Part shown: one piece after another, positions 1 through 9,688 of the stretch
Layout: every line of letters begins with the position of its first letter
Position numbering within the stretch: position 1 is the first letter of the stretch
DNA from: Chloroflexota bacterium
GTDB lineage: Bacteria > Chloroflexota > Anaerolineae > JAAYZQ01
DNA: 42,010 bases
Reading direction: 5' to 3'
Assembly: GCA_018606645.1 (NCBI GenBank)
Contig: JAGVRI010000025.1
Span: forward strand, 1-42,010
Position numbers and translations under genes: made by a program
Notes under the pieces: generated by a model
What the model saw: only the letters and a program-made list of their open reading frames with translations
Told to the model about the DNA's origin: nothing
The model's database searches: none

Positions 1-1
1 C

Positions 2-79
2 CGGATGCTGGCCGCTTTGGGCGAGGTCCATAGCGGCCGGTGGCAGGAGGCCTGTACCCGCTTGGCCAAAGCAGCTTAA
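2..79 (+). CDS. C-terminal tail of an unidentified protein (partial)
   Basis: An open frame enters from the left edge and ends at TAA 77-79. It gives about 25 residues containing LGEVHSGRWQEACTRLAKAA. The alpha-helical, TPR-like character of this tail is only suggestive. The family cannot be named from so little sequence. The frame is supported by ending cleanly just before a region with promoter and terminator signals. Confidence 0.45.
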   Translation, partial: RMLAALGEVHSGRWQEACTRLAKAA

Positions 80-135
80 CCCAATTCACCCAGAATTCTG
101 AAATGCACCCACCGGCCTGCCCGGAAATTGAGGGC

Positions 136-164
136 TTGACAACAGGCAGAAGTTGTGCTAAACT
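136..164 (+). promoter_or_regulatory. Sigma-70-type promoter for the unit at 171-300
   Basis: Perfect -35 TTGACA at 136-141, a 17-bp spacer ending in TGC, and -10 TAAACT at 159-164. Predicted transcription start is about 171. No protein gene with a ribosome binding site follows before the terminator at 264-299. Confidence 0.7.
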
Positions 165-170
165 GAAGGC

Positions 171-300
171 GTTAACAGGTAAATAAGATGCCCTGGCGGT
201 GTGGTAAGCACCCCAGGGCGCGGCCAAGCCGGTGGGATCGGCCTGGCGAAGGGATTATAACCGAAACCCTCTGCTAGGACAAACCGGCAGAGGGTTTTTG
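171..300 (+). ncRNA. Candidate small RNA of about 130 nt, identity unknown
   Basis: This stretch lies between a good promoter and an intrinsic terminator and has no convincing coding frame. It folds as three hairpins. Hairpin 1 pairs 190-196 with 213-219 and 198-201 with 209-212. Hairpin 2 pairs 223-226 with 244-247 and 228-231 with 239-242, around an A/C mismatch. Hairpin 3 is the terminator at 264-297. I looked for hallmarks of SRP RNA, 6S RNA, tmRNA and common riboswitches and did not see them. A 30-codon frame starts at ATG 188 but lacks a Shine-Dalgarno sequence. Confidence 0.5.
264..299 (+). terminator. Intrinsic terminator of the candidate small RNA
   Basis: An 11-bp perfect stem pairs 264-274 (AAACCCTCTGC) with 287-297. 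The loop is 12 nt, and the T-rich tract runs through 295-299. Confidence 0.8.
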
Positions 301-443
301 TTTTGGTCTTTGACAACAATGTTACAACAATCCTCTTGGACCCCGTAGCAGTGGGCGCGGAGGGGAAGGGCGGCTTTCGGGCCATAGAAACGGCCTGAAG
401 CGATGTGAGACCATATAGTTGGTCGGGGCCGTTGCCCTTCCGA

Positions 444-518
<75 letters not shown>

Positions 519-522
519 ACAG

Positions 523-596
523 TCGGGGCGGTCAGACTTGAACTGACGACTTCTTGGTCCCAAACCAAGCGCGCTACCGGGCTGCGCTACGCCCCG
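523..596 (-). tRNA. tRNA-Pro (UGG anticodon)
   Basis: Minus-strand cloverleaf with acceptor arms 590-596 and 524-530 (CGGGGCG with CGCCCCG) and discriminator A. The anticodon loop TTTGGGA gives UGG. CCA is not encoded. It is the first gene of a two-tRNA unit with tRNA-Gly. Confidence 0.97.
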
Positions 597-603
597 TATC
601 CAT

Positions 604-632
604 AGTATACTCAAAAGCAGGGCAGAGGTCAA
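604..632 (-). promoter_or_regulatory. Promoter of the tRNA-Pro/tRNA-Gly unit
   Basis: On the minus strand, -35 TTGACC (complement of 627-632), a 17-bp spacer, and -10 TATACT (complement of 604-609). The -10 box ends 7 bp before the mature 5' end of tRNA-Pro. Confidence 0.8.
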
Positions 633-654
633 ACTTTTTGCCAGGAAGGAACCA

Positions 655-663
655 TGGTATAAT
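655..663 (+). promoter_or_regulatory. Extended -10 promoter of gatB
   Basis: TGG followed by TATAAT at 658-663. No good -35 sits 17 bp upstream, so the TG-n extension presumably compensates. The expected start is near 670, only about 3 nt before the gatB ATG. Confidence 0.7.
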
Positions 664-672
664 GGGGCCGCT

Positions 673-2112
<1,440 letters not shown>

Positions 2113-2182
2113 GGGGCATGTGATCCCCTGGCCCTTTCTGGACGGGACGTTTTCCGGCGGTAAGCCAACCCCTGCCTCATTT

Positions 2183-2212
2183 TTGCCTCAAGGTTGCCCC
2201 CTGTGCTATAAT
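2183..2212 (+). promoter_or_regulatory. Extended -10 promoter upstream of gdhA
   Basis: -35-like TTGCCT at 2183-2188, an 18-bp spacer ending in TGC, and consensus TATAAT at 2207-2212. Predicted start is about 2219. Transcripts from it meet the terminator at 2258-2300 before reaching gdhA. Confidence 0.7.
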
Positions 2213-2218
2213 TTATGG

Positions 2219-2300
2219 AGACTAGGAATTGCAGCGTGGCAATTTTTATGGTGAAGGTATACCCGCACGCGAGGAGGTGGCACATCGGGTATATTTTTTT
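2219..2300 (+). promoter_or_regulatory. Leader with intrinsic terminator before gdhA (attenuator or small RNA)
   Basis: From the predicted start at about 2219, one hairpin pairs 2227-2232 with 2239-2244. A second pairs 2258-2265 (TATACCCG) with 2286-2293 and is followed by seven T residues (2294-2300). Either an independent RNA of about 80 nt is made, or the terminator attenuates transcription into gdhA. A 39-codon frame starts at ATG 2249 and runs over the terminator, but it has no Shine-Dalgarno sequence. It does not match a riboswitch class I know. Confidence 0.5.
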
Positions 2301-2401
2301 CTCTGAACCCCATCAATCTGGGGCGTTTCGCTACGCGACTCGGATTCGCGCAGCCAACATTTGAAACATACCTATACTAACCATACAAGGAGAGGAATTC
2401 G

Positions 2402-3658
2402 ATGAGTGAATTAAATCCTTTCAAGATCGCCCAGGCGCAACTGGATGCAGCGGCCAAGATCATGAACCTTGAGCCCGCCGTGCATGAACTCTTAAGGTGG
2501 CCGCTTCGCGAGTTTCATGTGACCATGCCGGTGAAAATGGACGACGGCACGACCCGCATCTTTCATGGCTTTCGAGTCCAATACAACGATGCCCGAGGGC
2601 CGACCAAAGGAGGGATCCGTTTCCACCCCGAGGAAACGATCGATACCGTCCGCGCCCTGGCTGCCTGGATGACATGGAAGACGGCTGTCGTGGATATTCC
2701 GCTGGGAGGTGGCAAAGGCGGTATCATCTGCAATCCGAAAGAGATGTCCATGGGCGAACTGGAACGCCTCAGCCGCGCCTATATCCGGGCCATTGGCCAT
2801 TATATCGGCGAAGAGACCGACGTTCCCGCCCCCGATGTGTATACCACGCCCCAGATCATGGCCTGGATGATGGACGAATACGCGGTCATCCGCGGCTACA
2901 ACGTCCCTGGCGTCATCACCGGCAAACCCCTGGCGCTGGGAGGCTCGGCGGGGCGAGGGGATGCCACCGCCCGAGGCGGCATGTACACTATCCGCGAAGC
3001 CGCCAAGACGTTGGGCATTGACATGAAAAACGCGACGGTGGCCGTTCAGGGCTATGGCAATGCTGGCCAGTTTGCCCACCGCCTGATTTCGGAGATGTTT
3101 GGCTCCAAGGTGGTGGCCGTATCCGACTCCAAGGGCGGCGTCTACTGCCCGGATGGGTTGGAATTTAATGCTGTCCTGGCCTGGAAGAATGAAAAAGGCA
3201 CGGTGGCTACCTACCGGTGCTGCGATGCGTGCACCCCGGTCAGCAACGAGGAATTGCTGGAGCTGAAGGTGGATATCCTCATCCCCGCTGCGCTGGAAAA
3301 TCAGATCAAGAAAGAGAATGCGGGGAATATCAAAGCCAAAATCGTTGCCGAACTGGCCAACGGCCCCACCACGCCTGAAGCGGATGAGATCTTGTACAAG
3401 AAGGGGGTATATGTCATCCCGGACTTTTTATGCAACGCCGGCGGGGTGACCGTGTCCTATTTTGAGCAGGTACAGAACGCCTACGATTTCTATTGGACGG
3501 CGGAAGAAGTATACCAGAGATTAGACCAGAAAATGACCGCCGCCTTCCATGCCGTGCACGAAACGGCCCAGAAATATCGCGTCGATAACCGCATGGGGGC
3601 GTATATTGTCGCTGTTGCCCGCGTGGCCGAGGCGATGAAGTTGCGCGGTTGGGTCTGA
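2402..3658 (+). CDS. gdhA: Glutamate dehydrogenase (Glu/Leu/Phe/Val family)
   Basis: Cytoplasmic enzyme that interconverts glutamate and 2-oxoglutarate plus ammonia. Its 418-residue length is typical of the hexameric bacterial and archaeal group. The substrate domain contains [11 protein letters not shown] (66-76), the catalytic-lysine motif GGGKGG (K105) and the aspartate of PAPDVYT (D145). The Rossmann domain has GYGNAG (217-222) and an acidic residue, D242, at the end of the second strand, which favours NAD over NADP (inference). The start is fixed by AGGAGAGG at 2388-2395 ahead of ATG 2402. It is monocistronic: an attenuator-like leader lies upstream and a strong two-way terminator follows. 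Related amino-acid dehydrogenases have the same fold, but the motifs fit glutamate dehydrogenase best. Confidence 0.95.
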   Translation: MSELNPFKIAQAQLDAAAKIMNLEPAVHELLRWPLREFHVTMPVKMDDGTTRIFHGFRVQYNDARGPTKGGIRFHPEETIDTVRALAAWMTWKTAVVDIPLGGGKGGIICNPKEMSMGELERLSRAYIRAIGHYIGEETDVPAPDVYTTPQIMAWMMDEYAVIRGYNVPGVITGKPLALGGSAGRGDATARGGMYTIREAAKTLGIDMKNATVAVQGYGNAGQFAHRLISEMFGSKVVAVSDSKGGVYCPDGLEFNAVLAWKNEKGTVATYRCCDACTPVSNEELLELKVDILIPAALENQIKKENAGNIKAKIVAELANGPTTPEADEILYKKGVYVIPDFLCNAGGVTVSYFEQVQNAYDFYWTAEEVYQRLDQKMTAAFHAVHETAQKYRVDNRMGAYIVAVARVAEAMKLRGWV

Positions 3659-3681
3659 TTCACAAAAGCGCTTTCGCGAAC

Positions 3682-3717
3682 AAAAATGGGCACAAGGATT
3701 CACTTGTGCCCATTTTT
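3682..3717. terminator. Bidirectional intrinsic terminator between gdhA and the M23 peptidase gene
   Basis: A 15-bp perfect stem pairs 3682-3696 with 3703-3717 around the loop GATTCA. It has an A-run on its left side and a T-run on its right, so it can serve both converging transcripts. Confidence 0.9.
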
Positions 3718-3733
3718 TTCTTGGCTCAACCGG

Positions 3734-4987
3734 CTAGGGCAAAAAGCCTAGTGGATTGCGCGGACCCCCGTTCTGAATCACCTCAAAGTGCAGGTGGGGT
3801 CCGGTGCAACGACCCGTACACCCCATCGTCCCGATCTTTTGGTTCTTCTTGACGAATTGGCCGGCCTTGACCAGGATGGTCTGAAGGTGCGCATACCGGG
3901 TCATGTAGCCGTTGCCGTGATCGATGACCACCTGGTTGCCATATCCCCATGTGTCCCGTCCTGCCATGAGCACGTACCCATCATCCGCCGCATAGACAGG
4001 CACGCCGGTCCGGTTGGCAATGTCGATCCCCAAGTGCCCGCTCCAGAATTGCTGGGAGAGGTAGCCCTGCGTAGGCCAGGCAAAACGCCCCGACCCCTTC
4101 GGAGCCCCTTTGGGCGGGGCCCCCACGCGGGTCATGGGATAGAGGTTCATCGCCGGGCGCGGGGCCGGTTTTTGCCCATCGGGGACGACCAACTTCTGAC
4201 CTGGGGTCAGGGTGTACGGTTCCTGCAGGCCGTTGAGTTTAAACGAAACGATCTTTTCCGGCGTCGTTTTGAATTTCTTGGCGATCTTTTCCACCGTATC
4301 CCCGGTCTGCACCGTATAGTAGACGCCATCCACCGGCAAGATGACCAGAACCTGCCCCACGCTCAGGAGGTCAGGCGCATTCTCCACCTCCGGATTCGCC
4401 CACACCACCGTCTCCACTTTCAAACCAAACGCCTGGGCAATGGCCCAGACATTGTCGTTCGGCTGGACCGTGTAGGTAATAATCTCCATCCGATCGCGTT
4501 CGGCGATAATCGTATGGGGAACCGGGGCCTGGAAGAGGAGGGTCTGGTTGCTGTGGACCACCAGGCGGTTCACGCCGCGGTTGGTCGGCGTCCTGGGGAC
4601 TGTATGCTCTCCCAGATCGGGGGCTGGCGTCGGCGTAGGGGGGAGAAAATCAACCTGCGGCAGACCGAGCTGGCTGATGGCCACCACCCCCACTGCCAGC
4701 AGGACCACCACCAGATGCAAGGCGAAGCGATTCAGCGCAATTTTCTCTTTTCCAACGACAACCCGGCGAAGGAAGAACTCCCAATTGGCATGGATTTGAG
4801 ACGACTGTACCAGGGCGCGGACAAGAACCGTAAATTCCCTCAGCAAGTACGCCGCCCTCGTCCCTGACAGGGTACGAGTCATGCTCCTGACCTGCCCGGC
4901 GACAGAAGCCATGAAATGACGACTCCGTGCCCAGGAGGTCGCAGACTCGTACTCCCCGGCAGGGAGCTCGGTTTGCGACTCGATCAT
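3734..4987 (-). CDS. Membrane-anchored LysM-LysM-M23 peptidoglycan endopeptidase
   Basis: Predicted cell-wall hydrolase of 417 residues. A cytoplasmic N-terminal stretch of about 85 residues precedes one membrane segment (88-106) and a Pro/Thr-rich linker. Two LysM modules that bind glycan chains follow (about 171-218 and 223-269). A lysostaphin-type M23 domain occupies about 315-412 and keeps all zinc and catalytic residues: H318 and D322 in GHLGID, H398 and H400 in PHLHFE. It should therefore be an active endopeptidase cutting peptide cross-links, not a degenerate EnvC-like activator. The start is supported by GGGAGTGAG just upstream of ATG 4987 and by a promoter at 5038-5066. The long cytoplasmic N-terminus is unusual for this family. 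The gene converges on gdhA. Confidence 0.9.
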   Translation of the reverse strand: MIESQTELPAGEYESATSWARSRHFMASVAGQVRSMTRTLSGTRAAYLLREFTVLVRALVQSSQIHANWEFFLRRVVVGKEKIALNRFALHLVVVLLAVGVVAISQLGLPQVDFLPPTPTPAPDLGEHTVPRTPTNRGVNRLVVHSNQTLLFQAPVPHTIIAERDRMEIITYTVQPNDNVWAIAQAFGLKVETVVWANPEVENAPDLLSVGQVLVILPVDGVYYTVQTGDTVEKIAKKFKTTPEKIVSFKLNGLQEPYTLTPGQKLVVPDGQKPAPRPAMNLYPMTRVGAPPKGAPKGSGRFAWPTQGYLSQQFWSGHLGIDIANRTGVPVYAADDGYVLMAGRDTWGYGNQVVIDHGNGYMTRYAHLQTILVKAGQFVKKNQKIGTMGCTGRCTGPHLHFEVIQNGGPRNPLGFLP

Positions 4988-5037
4988 GCACTCACTCCCA
5001 AAAGATGTGCCGCACCAACCTCCTGGCAGCGTCGCCT

Positions 5038-5066
5038 ATTATACCACAGGCGGGATGGGTTGCCAA
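5038..5066 (-). promoter_or_regulatory. Promoter of the LysM/M23 peptidase gene
   Basis: -35 TTGGCA (complement of 5061-5066), a 17-bp spacer ending in TGG, and -10 TATAAT (complement of 5038-5043). It abuts the rho stop codon, so the peptidase gene can be transcribed separately from rho. Confidence 0.8.
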
Positions 5067-5067
5067 A

Positions 5068-6318
5068 TTAGATGTCGCGGTTGAGAGTGGCCAGGAACTC
5101 GGCGTTGCTGTGCGTCTTGCGCAAACGCTCCAACACCGGTTCCACCGCCTCAGGACCTCCGCCCAGAGCATCGATCATGCGCCGCAAGGTCCACACCCGC
5201 GAAAGTACCTCTTTGTCCAGCAACAGTTCCTCACGACGTGTGCTGGTGCGCTCGATATCGATCGCCGGGAAGATGCGCCGCTCCGCCAGTTTGCGGTTCA
5301 GATGCATCTCCATGTTGCCGGTGCCTTTGAACTCCTCATAGATCACGTCGTCCATCCGGCTGCCGGTGTCGACCAGGCAGGTGGCAATAATCGTCAGGCT
5401 TCCCCCTTCCTCCAGGTTCCGCGCTGCGCCAAAGAACCGCTTGGGGGGATAGAGGGCTGCCGGATCGATGCCTCCGGAGAGCGTCCGTCCGCTGGGCGGG
5501 ACCACCAGGTTGTAGGCACGCGCCAACCGGGTGATCGAGTCGGCCAGGATCACCACATCCTTGCCGGTTTCGACCAGACGCTTCGCCCGCTCCAGAGCCA
5601 TCTCCGCCACCCGCACATGATGCTGGACCGGTTCGTCAAACGTGGCGGCCATCACCTCCGCTTCCACCGAACGGGCCATGTCGGTCACTTCCTCCGGGCG
5701 CTCGCCGATGAGCACCACCATGAGGTGAAGATCGTTATAATTGTGGGTCAGCCCGTTGGCGATCTCTTTCAGGATGGTGGTCTTGCCCGCTTTCGGTGGT
5801 GAGACGATCAGACCACGTTGCCCCCGGCCAATGGGCGCCAGCATGTCCAGCAATCGGGTAGACAGAGGAAACTGGCCCGATTCCAGGACAAGTTGCTCCC
5901 GTGGGAAGATGGGCGTCAACGAGTCGAACCAAGGCCGCCGCTTGGCCTGCTCCGGATCCATGTTGTTGACCGCTTCCACCCGAAGCAGACCAAAGTACTT
6001 TTCGTTGTCCTTCGGCGGGCGCACCTGTCCGATGACCGTATCCCCCGGTCTCAGGCCAAAGCGTCGGATCTGGGACTGAGAGACATAGATGTCTTCTGGA
6101 CTGGGGAGGAGGTCTCCGGAACGGAGAAACCCGATCCCTTCCGGCAAGACATCGAGAATGCCCCCACCGAATAGCAGCCCCTGGCTTTCAGCGTGGGCCT
6201 GGAGTAGACGCATGGTCAACTCATGCTTCTTAAGCCGGCTGTAGCCAGTAATATCAAGCTGGCGAGCCATTTCCTGAAGTTCGCTCAGCGTTTTGCTTTC
6301 AAGCTCTGCAATATTCAC
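5068..6318 (-). CDS. rho: Transcription termination factor Rho
   Basis: Hexameric RNA helicase that terminates transcription. The 416-residue protein has the expected order: an N-terminal Rho_N helical domain with [14 protein letters not shown], an RNA-binding cold-shock-like domain (about 50-120), and a RecA-type ATPase. The Walker A segment SPPKAGKTT lies at about 173-181, and the Q-loop and R-loop regions are intact. A frame-compatible GTG exists at 6330, but I prefer GTG 6318. It has GGAGAG four bases upstream and yields the canonical start M-N-I-A-E-L. A strong promoter lies about 290 bp upstream, which leaves a long leader. The M23 peptidase gene follows directly but has its own promoter. 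Confidence 0.95.
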   Translation of the reverse strand: MNIAELESKTLSELQEMARQLDITGYSRLKKHELTMRLLQAHAESQGLLFGGGILDVLPEGIGFLRSGDLLPSPEDIYVSQSQIRRFGLRPGDTVIGQVRPPKDNEKYFGLLRVEAVNNMDPEQAKRRPWFDSLTPIFPREQLVLESGQFPLSTRLLDMLAPIGRGQRGLIVSPPKAGKTTILKEIANGLTHNYNDLHLMVVLIGERPEEVTDMARSVEAEVMAATFDEPVQHHVRVAEMALERAKRLVETGKDVVILADSITRLARAYNLVVPPSGRTLSGGIDPAALYPPKRFFGAARNLEEGGSLTIIATCLVDTGSRMDDVIYEEFKGTGNMEMHLNRKLAERRIFPAIDIERTSTRREELLLDKEVLSRVWTLRRMIDALGGGPEAVEPVLERLRKTHSNAEFLATLNRDI

Positions 6319-6605
6319 TTTTCTCTCCACATCCAGGGATTCATTATCTTATTGTAGGTGACAAGTACAACAGATATCAGCCGGAACCGATCATTCCGAC
6401 AGAACATTCCGTCAATCTTGTTCGATCATTGCTGGTTAATTGGTAGGGCAAACACAACAGATCAAGCCTCAAGAGTTCCCTGCTTTGCCAAGATGTGTGT
6501 CCTGAAACCCAGTCCTCGATTCTGTTCTGTCCCTATCAGATACCCAAGAATCATAGAAACGATTAAGGTGCGCACATACGGCGAGGATCCGCTACATCTC
6601 GGCAT
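6319..6605 (-). promoter_or_regulatory. Long untranslated leader of rho
   Basis: Between the promoter at 6611-6639 (start about 6604) and the rho start lie about 285 nt of comparatively AT-rich sequence without a credible gene. A second, weaker promoter is possible close to the gene: TTGTAC (complement of 6365-6370), 16-bp spacer, GATAAT (complement of 6343-6348). A long leader is consistent with the autogenous attenuation known for rho in other bacteria, but no structure here proves it. Confidence 0.45.
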
Positions 6606-6610
6606 TACAC

Positions 6611-6639
6611 ATTATAGCATGGAACTGTTCTGTCGTCAA
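6611..6639 (-). promoter_or_regulatory. Strong promoter directed at rho
   Basis: -35 TTGACG (complement of 6634-6639), a 17-bp spacer ending in TGC, and consensus -10 TATAAT (complement of 6611-6616). It lies just downstream of the secreted repeat-protein gene and points toward rho. Confidence 0.8.
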
Positions 6640-6666
6640 GTCCCGTTCGTTGATTTGTTCGGCAGG

Positions 6667-8202
6667 TCAAGGGTGGGCAAACTCTAACCAGGCTGTGCCC
6701 AATCCGTCCACATACACCTCTAATTCGATATCGGCACCCTCCGGACGCAGATAATAGGTGCCGGGCCACAGCCCTGCAAAGTCGCATACATCGGGCCCGT
6801 ATTCCGGCTTGGAGCCGGTGATGCAGGTGGCGCTCCAGCCGCCACCGCCGGTAATCGTCACCGGCCAGCCTCCATAATGGATCACCCGCACCACGATCAC
6901 GGACCACACGCCGGCTCCCGGCTGCTGGCCGCTGGTATTGCTCAGCACCCATCCTTTCCAGCGGGGACCGCCGGGCGTCGGGCTGGTCGGAGGAGTGGCC
7001 GTCGCGCGAGAAGTAGCCGATGGAGTGGGTTGTAACCGGCTGGTCGGGGAGGCGGTAGGGCGAGGAGCGGGTACGGTGACCGGATCGAAGCGGACCATGG
7101 CCCAGCCCCACCCGTCCATAGTGACCTGCACACTGGCGTCCAGGCCTTTGGGAGTAATCGTGTACGTGGCCGCGCGCAATCCGGCAAATTCGCAGGCATC
7201 CGGACCGTAATCGGGCTTGGTGCCGGTCAGGGCTGCCGTTTTCCAGCCATTGGCCCGGATCTCGACCTCGTGCCATGGTTTTCCGGCGACAACGACAGCG
7301 ATGGCCGAGTTGACAAACTCGGTCGGCTGACTGCCGCTGGTGTTCTTTACCACCGAGCCAACCCATCGGCTCACCGTCGGCTCCGCGCCGGTCTGGTAAA
7401 ACTCGATCAGGACGAAATCCCCCATCTGGACAGCCACATCTCGCTGAACACCCAGGCCCACCGGAGCCAGGCGATAGGTCCCGCTGCGCAGTCCGCCGAA
7501 TTCGCAGGCATCCGGACCATGCTCTGGTTTCGTGCCGGTTTTGCAAGTGGCGGTCCAACTATCCGATTGAATCTTGACCTCCTGTCCTGCCGGGCGGCCG
7601 ATCACTCGCACGGCAACGGTCGCCCAATAACTGCCCGGTAGCTGCTTCAGATGTTGGACAATCCGGCTCTGCCAGCCAGAAACCGGTGCAAGAGGCCGCG
7701 TGGGCGTCGCCGTCAACGGGGTAGGGGAAGGGGTCCGGGTCGGCGTGCGGGTGACCGTCGGTGTAGGCCGGGTCGGTGTGGGTGTCGGTGTCGCCCCACA
7801 CGGCACCGGGCGAAAGTCCACCCGGGTGTAATTCCTGCCATCCAACCATAGTTCATAGGTAAGGCCCAGGCCCTGGGGTTCGATAAAATAGGTGCCCTTG
7901 CTCAACGGCGCAAATTCGGCCACATACGGACCATACTCCGGTTTGGTGCCGGTAAAGCCCACCGCCTCAAACCCGCCCAGGGAACGGACAGTCACGGGCA
8001 ACCCAGCCTTGCCCTCCACCGACACCCGCAACACACTGCCTACCAGGCCGAGGTCTGTCCATTGGGCCGTGATCTCGGCTTTCCAACAGGTGGCTGCCTC
8101 GACCGAACGTCCACCAGGAACCAGGGACAACGAGACGGCCAGGAGCACTGAGCAAAGCAAGCACAGAGAGAAGAGTTGCCAGGATGATTTTCCTCTGACC
8201 AT
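6667..8202 (-). CDS. Secreted four-repeat protein with Thr/Pro-rich linkers, function unknown
   Basis: The 511-residue protein has a signal peptide (about residues 1-36). Four copies of a roughly 95-residue beta-rich domain follow, near 39-133, 176-271, 280-376 and 414-511. Each copy carries the block T-G-(T/S)-K-P-(E/D)-(Y/H)-G-P followed by F-(A/G)-x-L and a G-T-Y-like turn; copies 2-4 also have the cysteines of D-A-C-E-F. Copies 1/2 and 3/4 are separated by long T-P-T-P linkers of the kind that are O-glycosylated in other secreted proteins. I do not recognise the domain; an Ig-like or carbohydrate-binding fold is a guess. The start ATG 8202 has AGGAGGGG upstream. It is the last gene of a run with two radical SAM enzymes and a glycosyltransferase-like protein. 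Confidence 0.8.
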   Translation of the reverse strand: MVRGKSSWQLFSLCLLCSVLLAVSLSLVPGGRSVEAATCWKAEITAQWTDLGLVGSVLRVSVEGKAGLPVTVRSLGGFEAVGFTGTKPEYGPYVAEFAPLSKGTYFIEPQGLGLTYELWLDGRNYTRVDFRPVPCGATPTPTPTRPTPTVTRTPTRTPSPTPLTATPTRPLAPVSGWQSRIVQHLKQLPGSYWATVAVRVIGRPAGQEVKIQSDSWTATCKTGTKPEHGPDACEFGGLRSGTYRLAPVGLGVQRDVAVQMGDFVLIEFYQTGAEPTVSRWVGSVVKNTSGSQPTEFVNSAIAVVVAGKPWHEVEIRANGWKTAALTGTKPDYGPDACEFAGLRAATYTITPKGLDASVQVTMDGWGWAMVRFDPVTVPAPRPTASPTSRLQPTPSATSRATATPPTSPTPGGPRWKGWVLSNTSGQQPGAGVWSVIVVRVIHYGGWPVTITGGGGWSATCITGSKPEYGPDVCDFAGLWPGTYYLRPEGADIELEVYVDGLGTAWLEFAHP

Positions 8203-8229
8203 ACCATTCCCCTCCTGATCGCAGCGCTC

Positions 8230-9681
8230 TCATTGGCTCTTGATACGCATATAATAGAGCGCCGATTCCAGATACTCCCGAGGTGTCATCCGGAATGGAA
8301 ACATCCGGTTTTTGATGGCCCACCCCTTCCATAGTTTATAGGCCAACCAGAACAGCCAGTTTGGGGGTAGGCGGATCAAGTGGCGGATGAGAGGCCATAA
8401 CCGAGGCATTTCAACGGCTAAGGCAAAGAGCTTTTGCAGGTTTTCGATCTGGCGCTTTTCGGCCTCGCTACCAAACTTGATGATGGTGGTATCACTGACC
8501 GAACCCGAAAGATCGTCAAAGGAACCCATCATCCAGCCCTGCTGGTAGGCCCATTCGCCCAGCGCTGTTTTCGGATAGGGCTGGAACAGAAACACGTTGG
8601 CATACGCCGGCCGGCACTGAATATTGAGCGCCAGGGTCTCCAGGTCATTCTCCAGCGAACCGGTGGGCAGACCCAACATGTTGTTGGTCATGAACGCCAC
8701 GCCGTGGCGGCGCAGGATCTCGGCGGCGTCCAGGATCTCCTCCTGGCTCATGTTGCGGTTCAGCACGGCATTGCGCAGCCGGTCATTGCCCGCCTCCAAC
8801 CCAAAGCTCACCGAGACGCATCCGGCCTCCTTGAATAACGAAACCTTTTCCTCCGTCACCAGGTTGGCCCGCACCTGACACCAGAAAGGCAGGCCGATTT
8901 CCGCCTTGTAACGGGCCATGAACTCTTGCAACCACTGGCCCTGTAGAATGAACGTGTCATCCATAAACAGCACAAAGCGTACATCGTAGCGCGAGATCAC
9001 TTCCTTGAGTTCCTGGATGACGTTCCCGACGCTGCGGCGGCGGAAGCGGCGCCCCTGCCCCCCATACAGGTCCGAATAGGCCTTGTTGAAGCAGAAGGCG
9101 CAGTCATAGGGACAGCCCCGGCCGGTGATGAACGGCTTGATCTTGGTGCGACGGCTTTGCCGATGGGCGGCATAGAGCAGTTCTCGATCGGCAAAGGGCA
9201 GGGCGTCCAGTTCCTCCCCGGTCAGCAACGGACGCAACGGATTGCGGACCACCGCCCCGTTCCACCTGAACCACCAGTTGGCGATGCCTGGCTCCGTCAG
9301 GCGCACGCCCTCGTTGGTGCGCTCCAGCGCGTTCATCAAGTCCAGGGTCGCGTACTCGCCCTCACCGATACATACCCCATCCACGCCTTCGTGCTCGATC
9401 ATCTCCGGAAAAAAGGTCGGATGAGGCCCACCGAAAATTGAAAACACCCCCGGCAACTGGGACCGGATGCGACGGTTCAGATCCAGATACCACGGATGAG
9501 AACCGGTGTAGACCGTATAGCCCAACACATCAGGCTGGAGGCGCAACGCTGCCTGGACCGGGTCTTGCTCAGTCGCCACCACCAGGCTCACCTGGTGCCC
9601 CGCCTGTTTCAAAAGGCTGCTGATCAGCAGAATCCCCTGGGGTTCGTTATCAATCTCTTTGACAATGAATAGGAGATGCAA
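8230..9681 (-). CDS. B12-binding-domain radical SAM protein (second of a tandem pair)
   Basis: The 483-residue protein has an N-terminal cobalamin-binding-type Rossmann domain (about 1-130) with FGGPHPTFFPEM. A radical SAM core follows whose 4Fe-4S cysteines are C190, C194 and C197 (CPYDCAFC). The classical cobalamin-ligating DxHxxG is replaced by DNEPQG, so any B12 would lack the protein histidine ligand, as in many class B enzymes. The C-terminus has a conserved block KLWKGWAIKNR shared with its neighbour. The reaction is unknown; methylation or another C-C bond change on a lipid or cofactor is typical of the class. TTG 9681 is taken as start because TGAGGAA precedes it and the paralogue begins at the same place. 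It lies 7 nt after its paralogue, so the two are probably translationally coupled. Confidence 0.88.
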   Translation of the reverse strand: MHLLFIVKEIDNEPQGILLISSLLKQAGHQVSLVVATEQDPVQAALRLQPDVLGYTVYTGSHPWYLDLNRRIRSQLPGVFSIFGGPHPTFFPEMIEHEGVDGVCIGEGEYATLDLMNALERTNEGVRLTEPGIANWWFRWNGAVVRNPLRPLLTGEELDALPFADRELLYAAHRQSRRTKIKPFITGRGCPYDCAFCFNKAYSDLYGGQGRRFRRRSVGNVIQELKEVISRYDVRFVLFMDDTFILQGQWLQEFMARYKAEIGLPFWCQVRANLVTEEKVSLFKEAGCVSVSFGLEAGNDRLRNAVLNRNMSQEEILDAAEILRRHGVAFMTNNMLGLPTGSLENDLETLALNIQCRPAYANVFLFQPYPKTALGEWAYQQGWMMGSFDDLSGSVSDTTIIKFGSEAEKRQIENLQKLFALAVEMPRLWPLIRHLIRLPPNWLFWLAYKLWKGWAIKNRMFPFRMTPREYLESALYYMRIKSQ

Positions 9682-9688
9682 GGGTTCC

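Noticed and set aside
188..277. A 30-codon frame inside the candidate small RNA
   Set aside because: No Shine-Dalgarno sequence, and it overlaps strong hairpins and the terminator stem.
2113..2130. AGGGG/CCCCT inverted repeat right after gatB
   Set aside because: A 5-bp stem followed by a mixed sequence is too weak to call a terminator.
2249..2365. A 39-codon frame in the gdhA leader
   Set aside because: No ribosome binding site, and it runs across an intrinsic terminator; kept only as part of the leader description.
3788..4867. A 359-codon open frame antisense to the LysM/M23 peptidase
   Set aside because: Low-complexity His/Arg-rich product with no motif, opposite a well-supported gene.
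6358..6687. A 109-codon plus-strand frame in the rho leader region
   Set aside because: No ribosome binding site or domain; the interval is better explained by the minus-strand rho promoter and leader.
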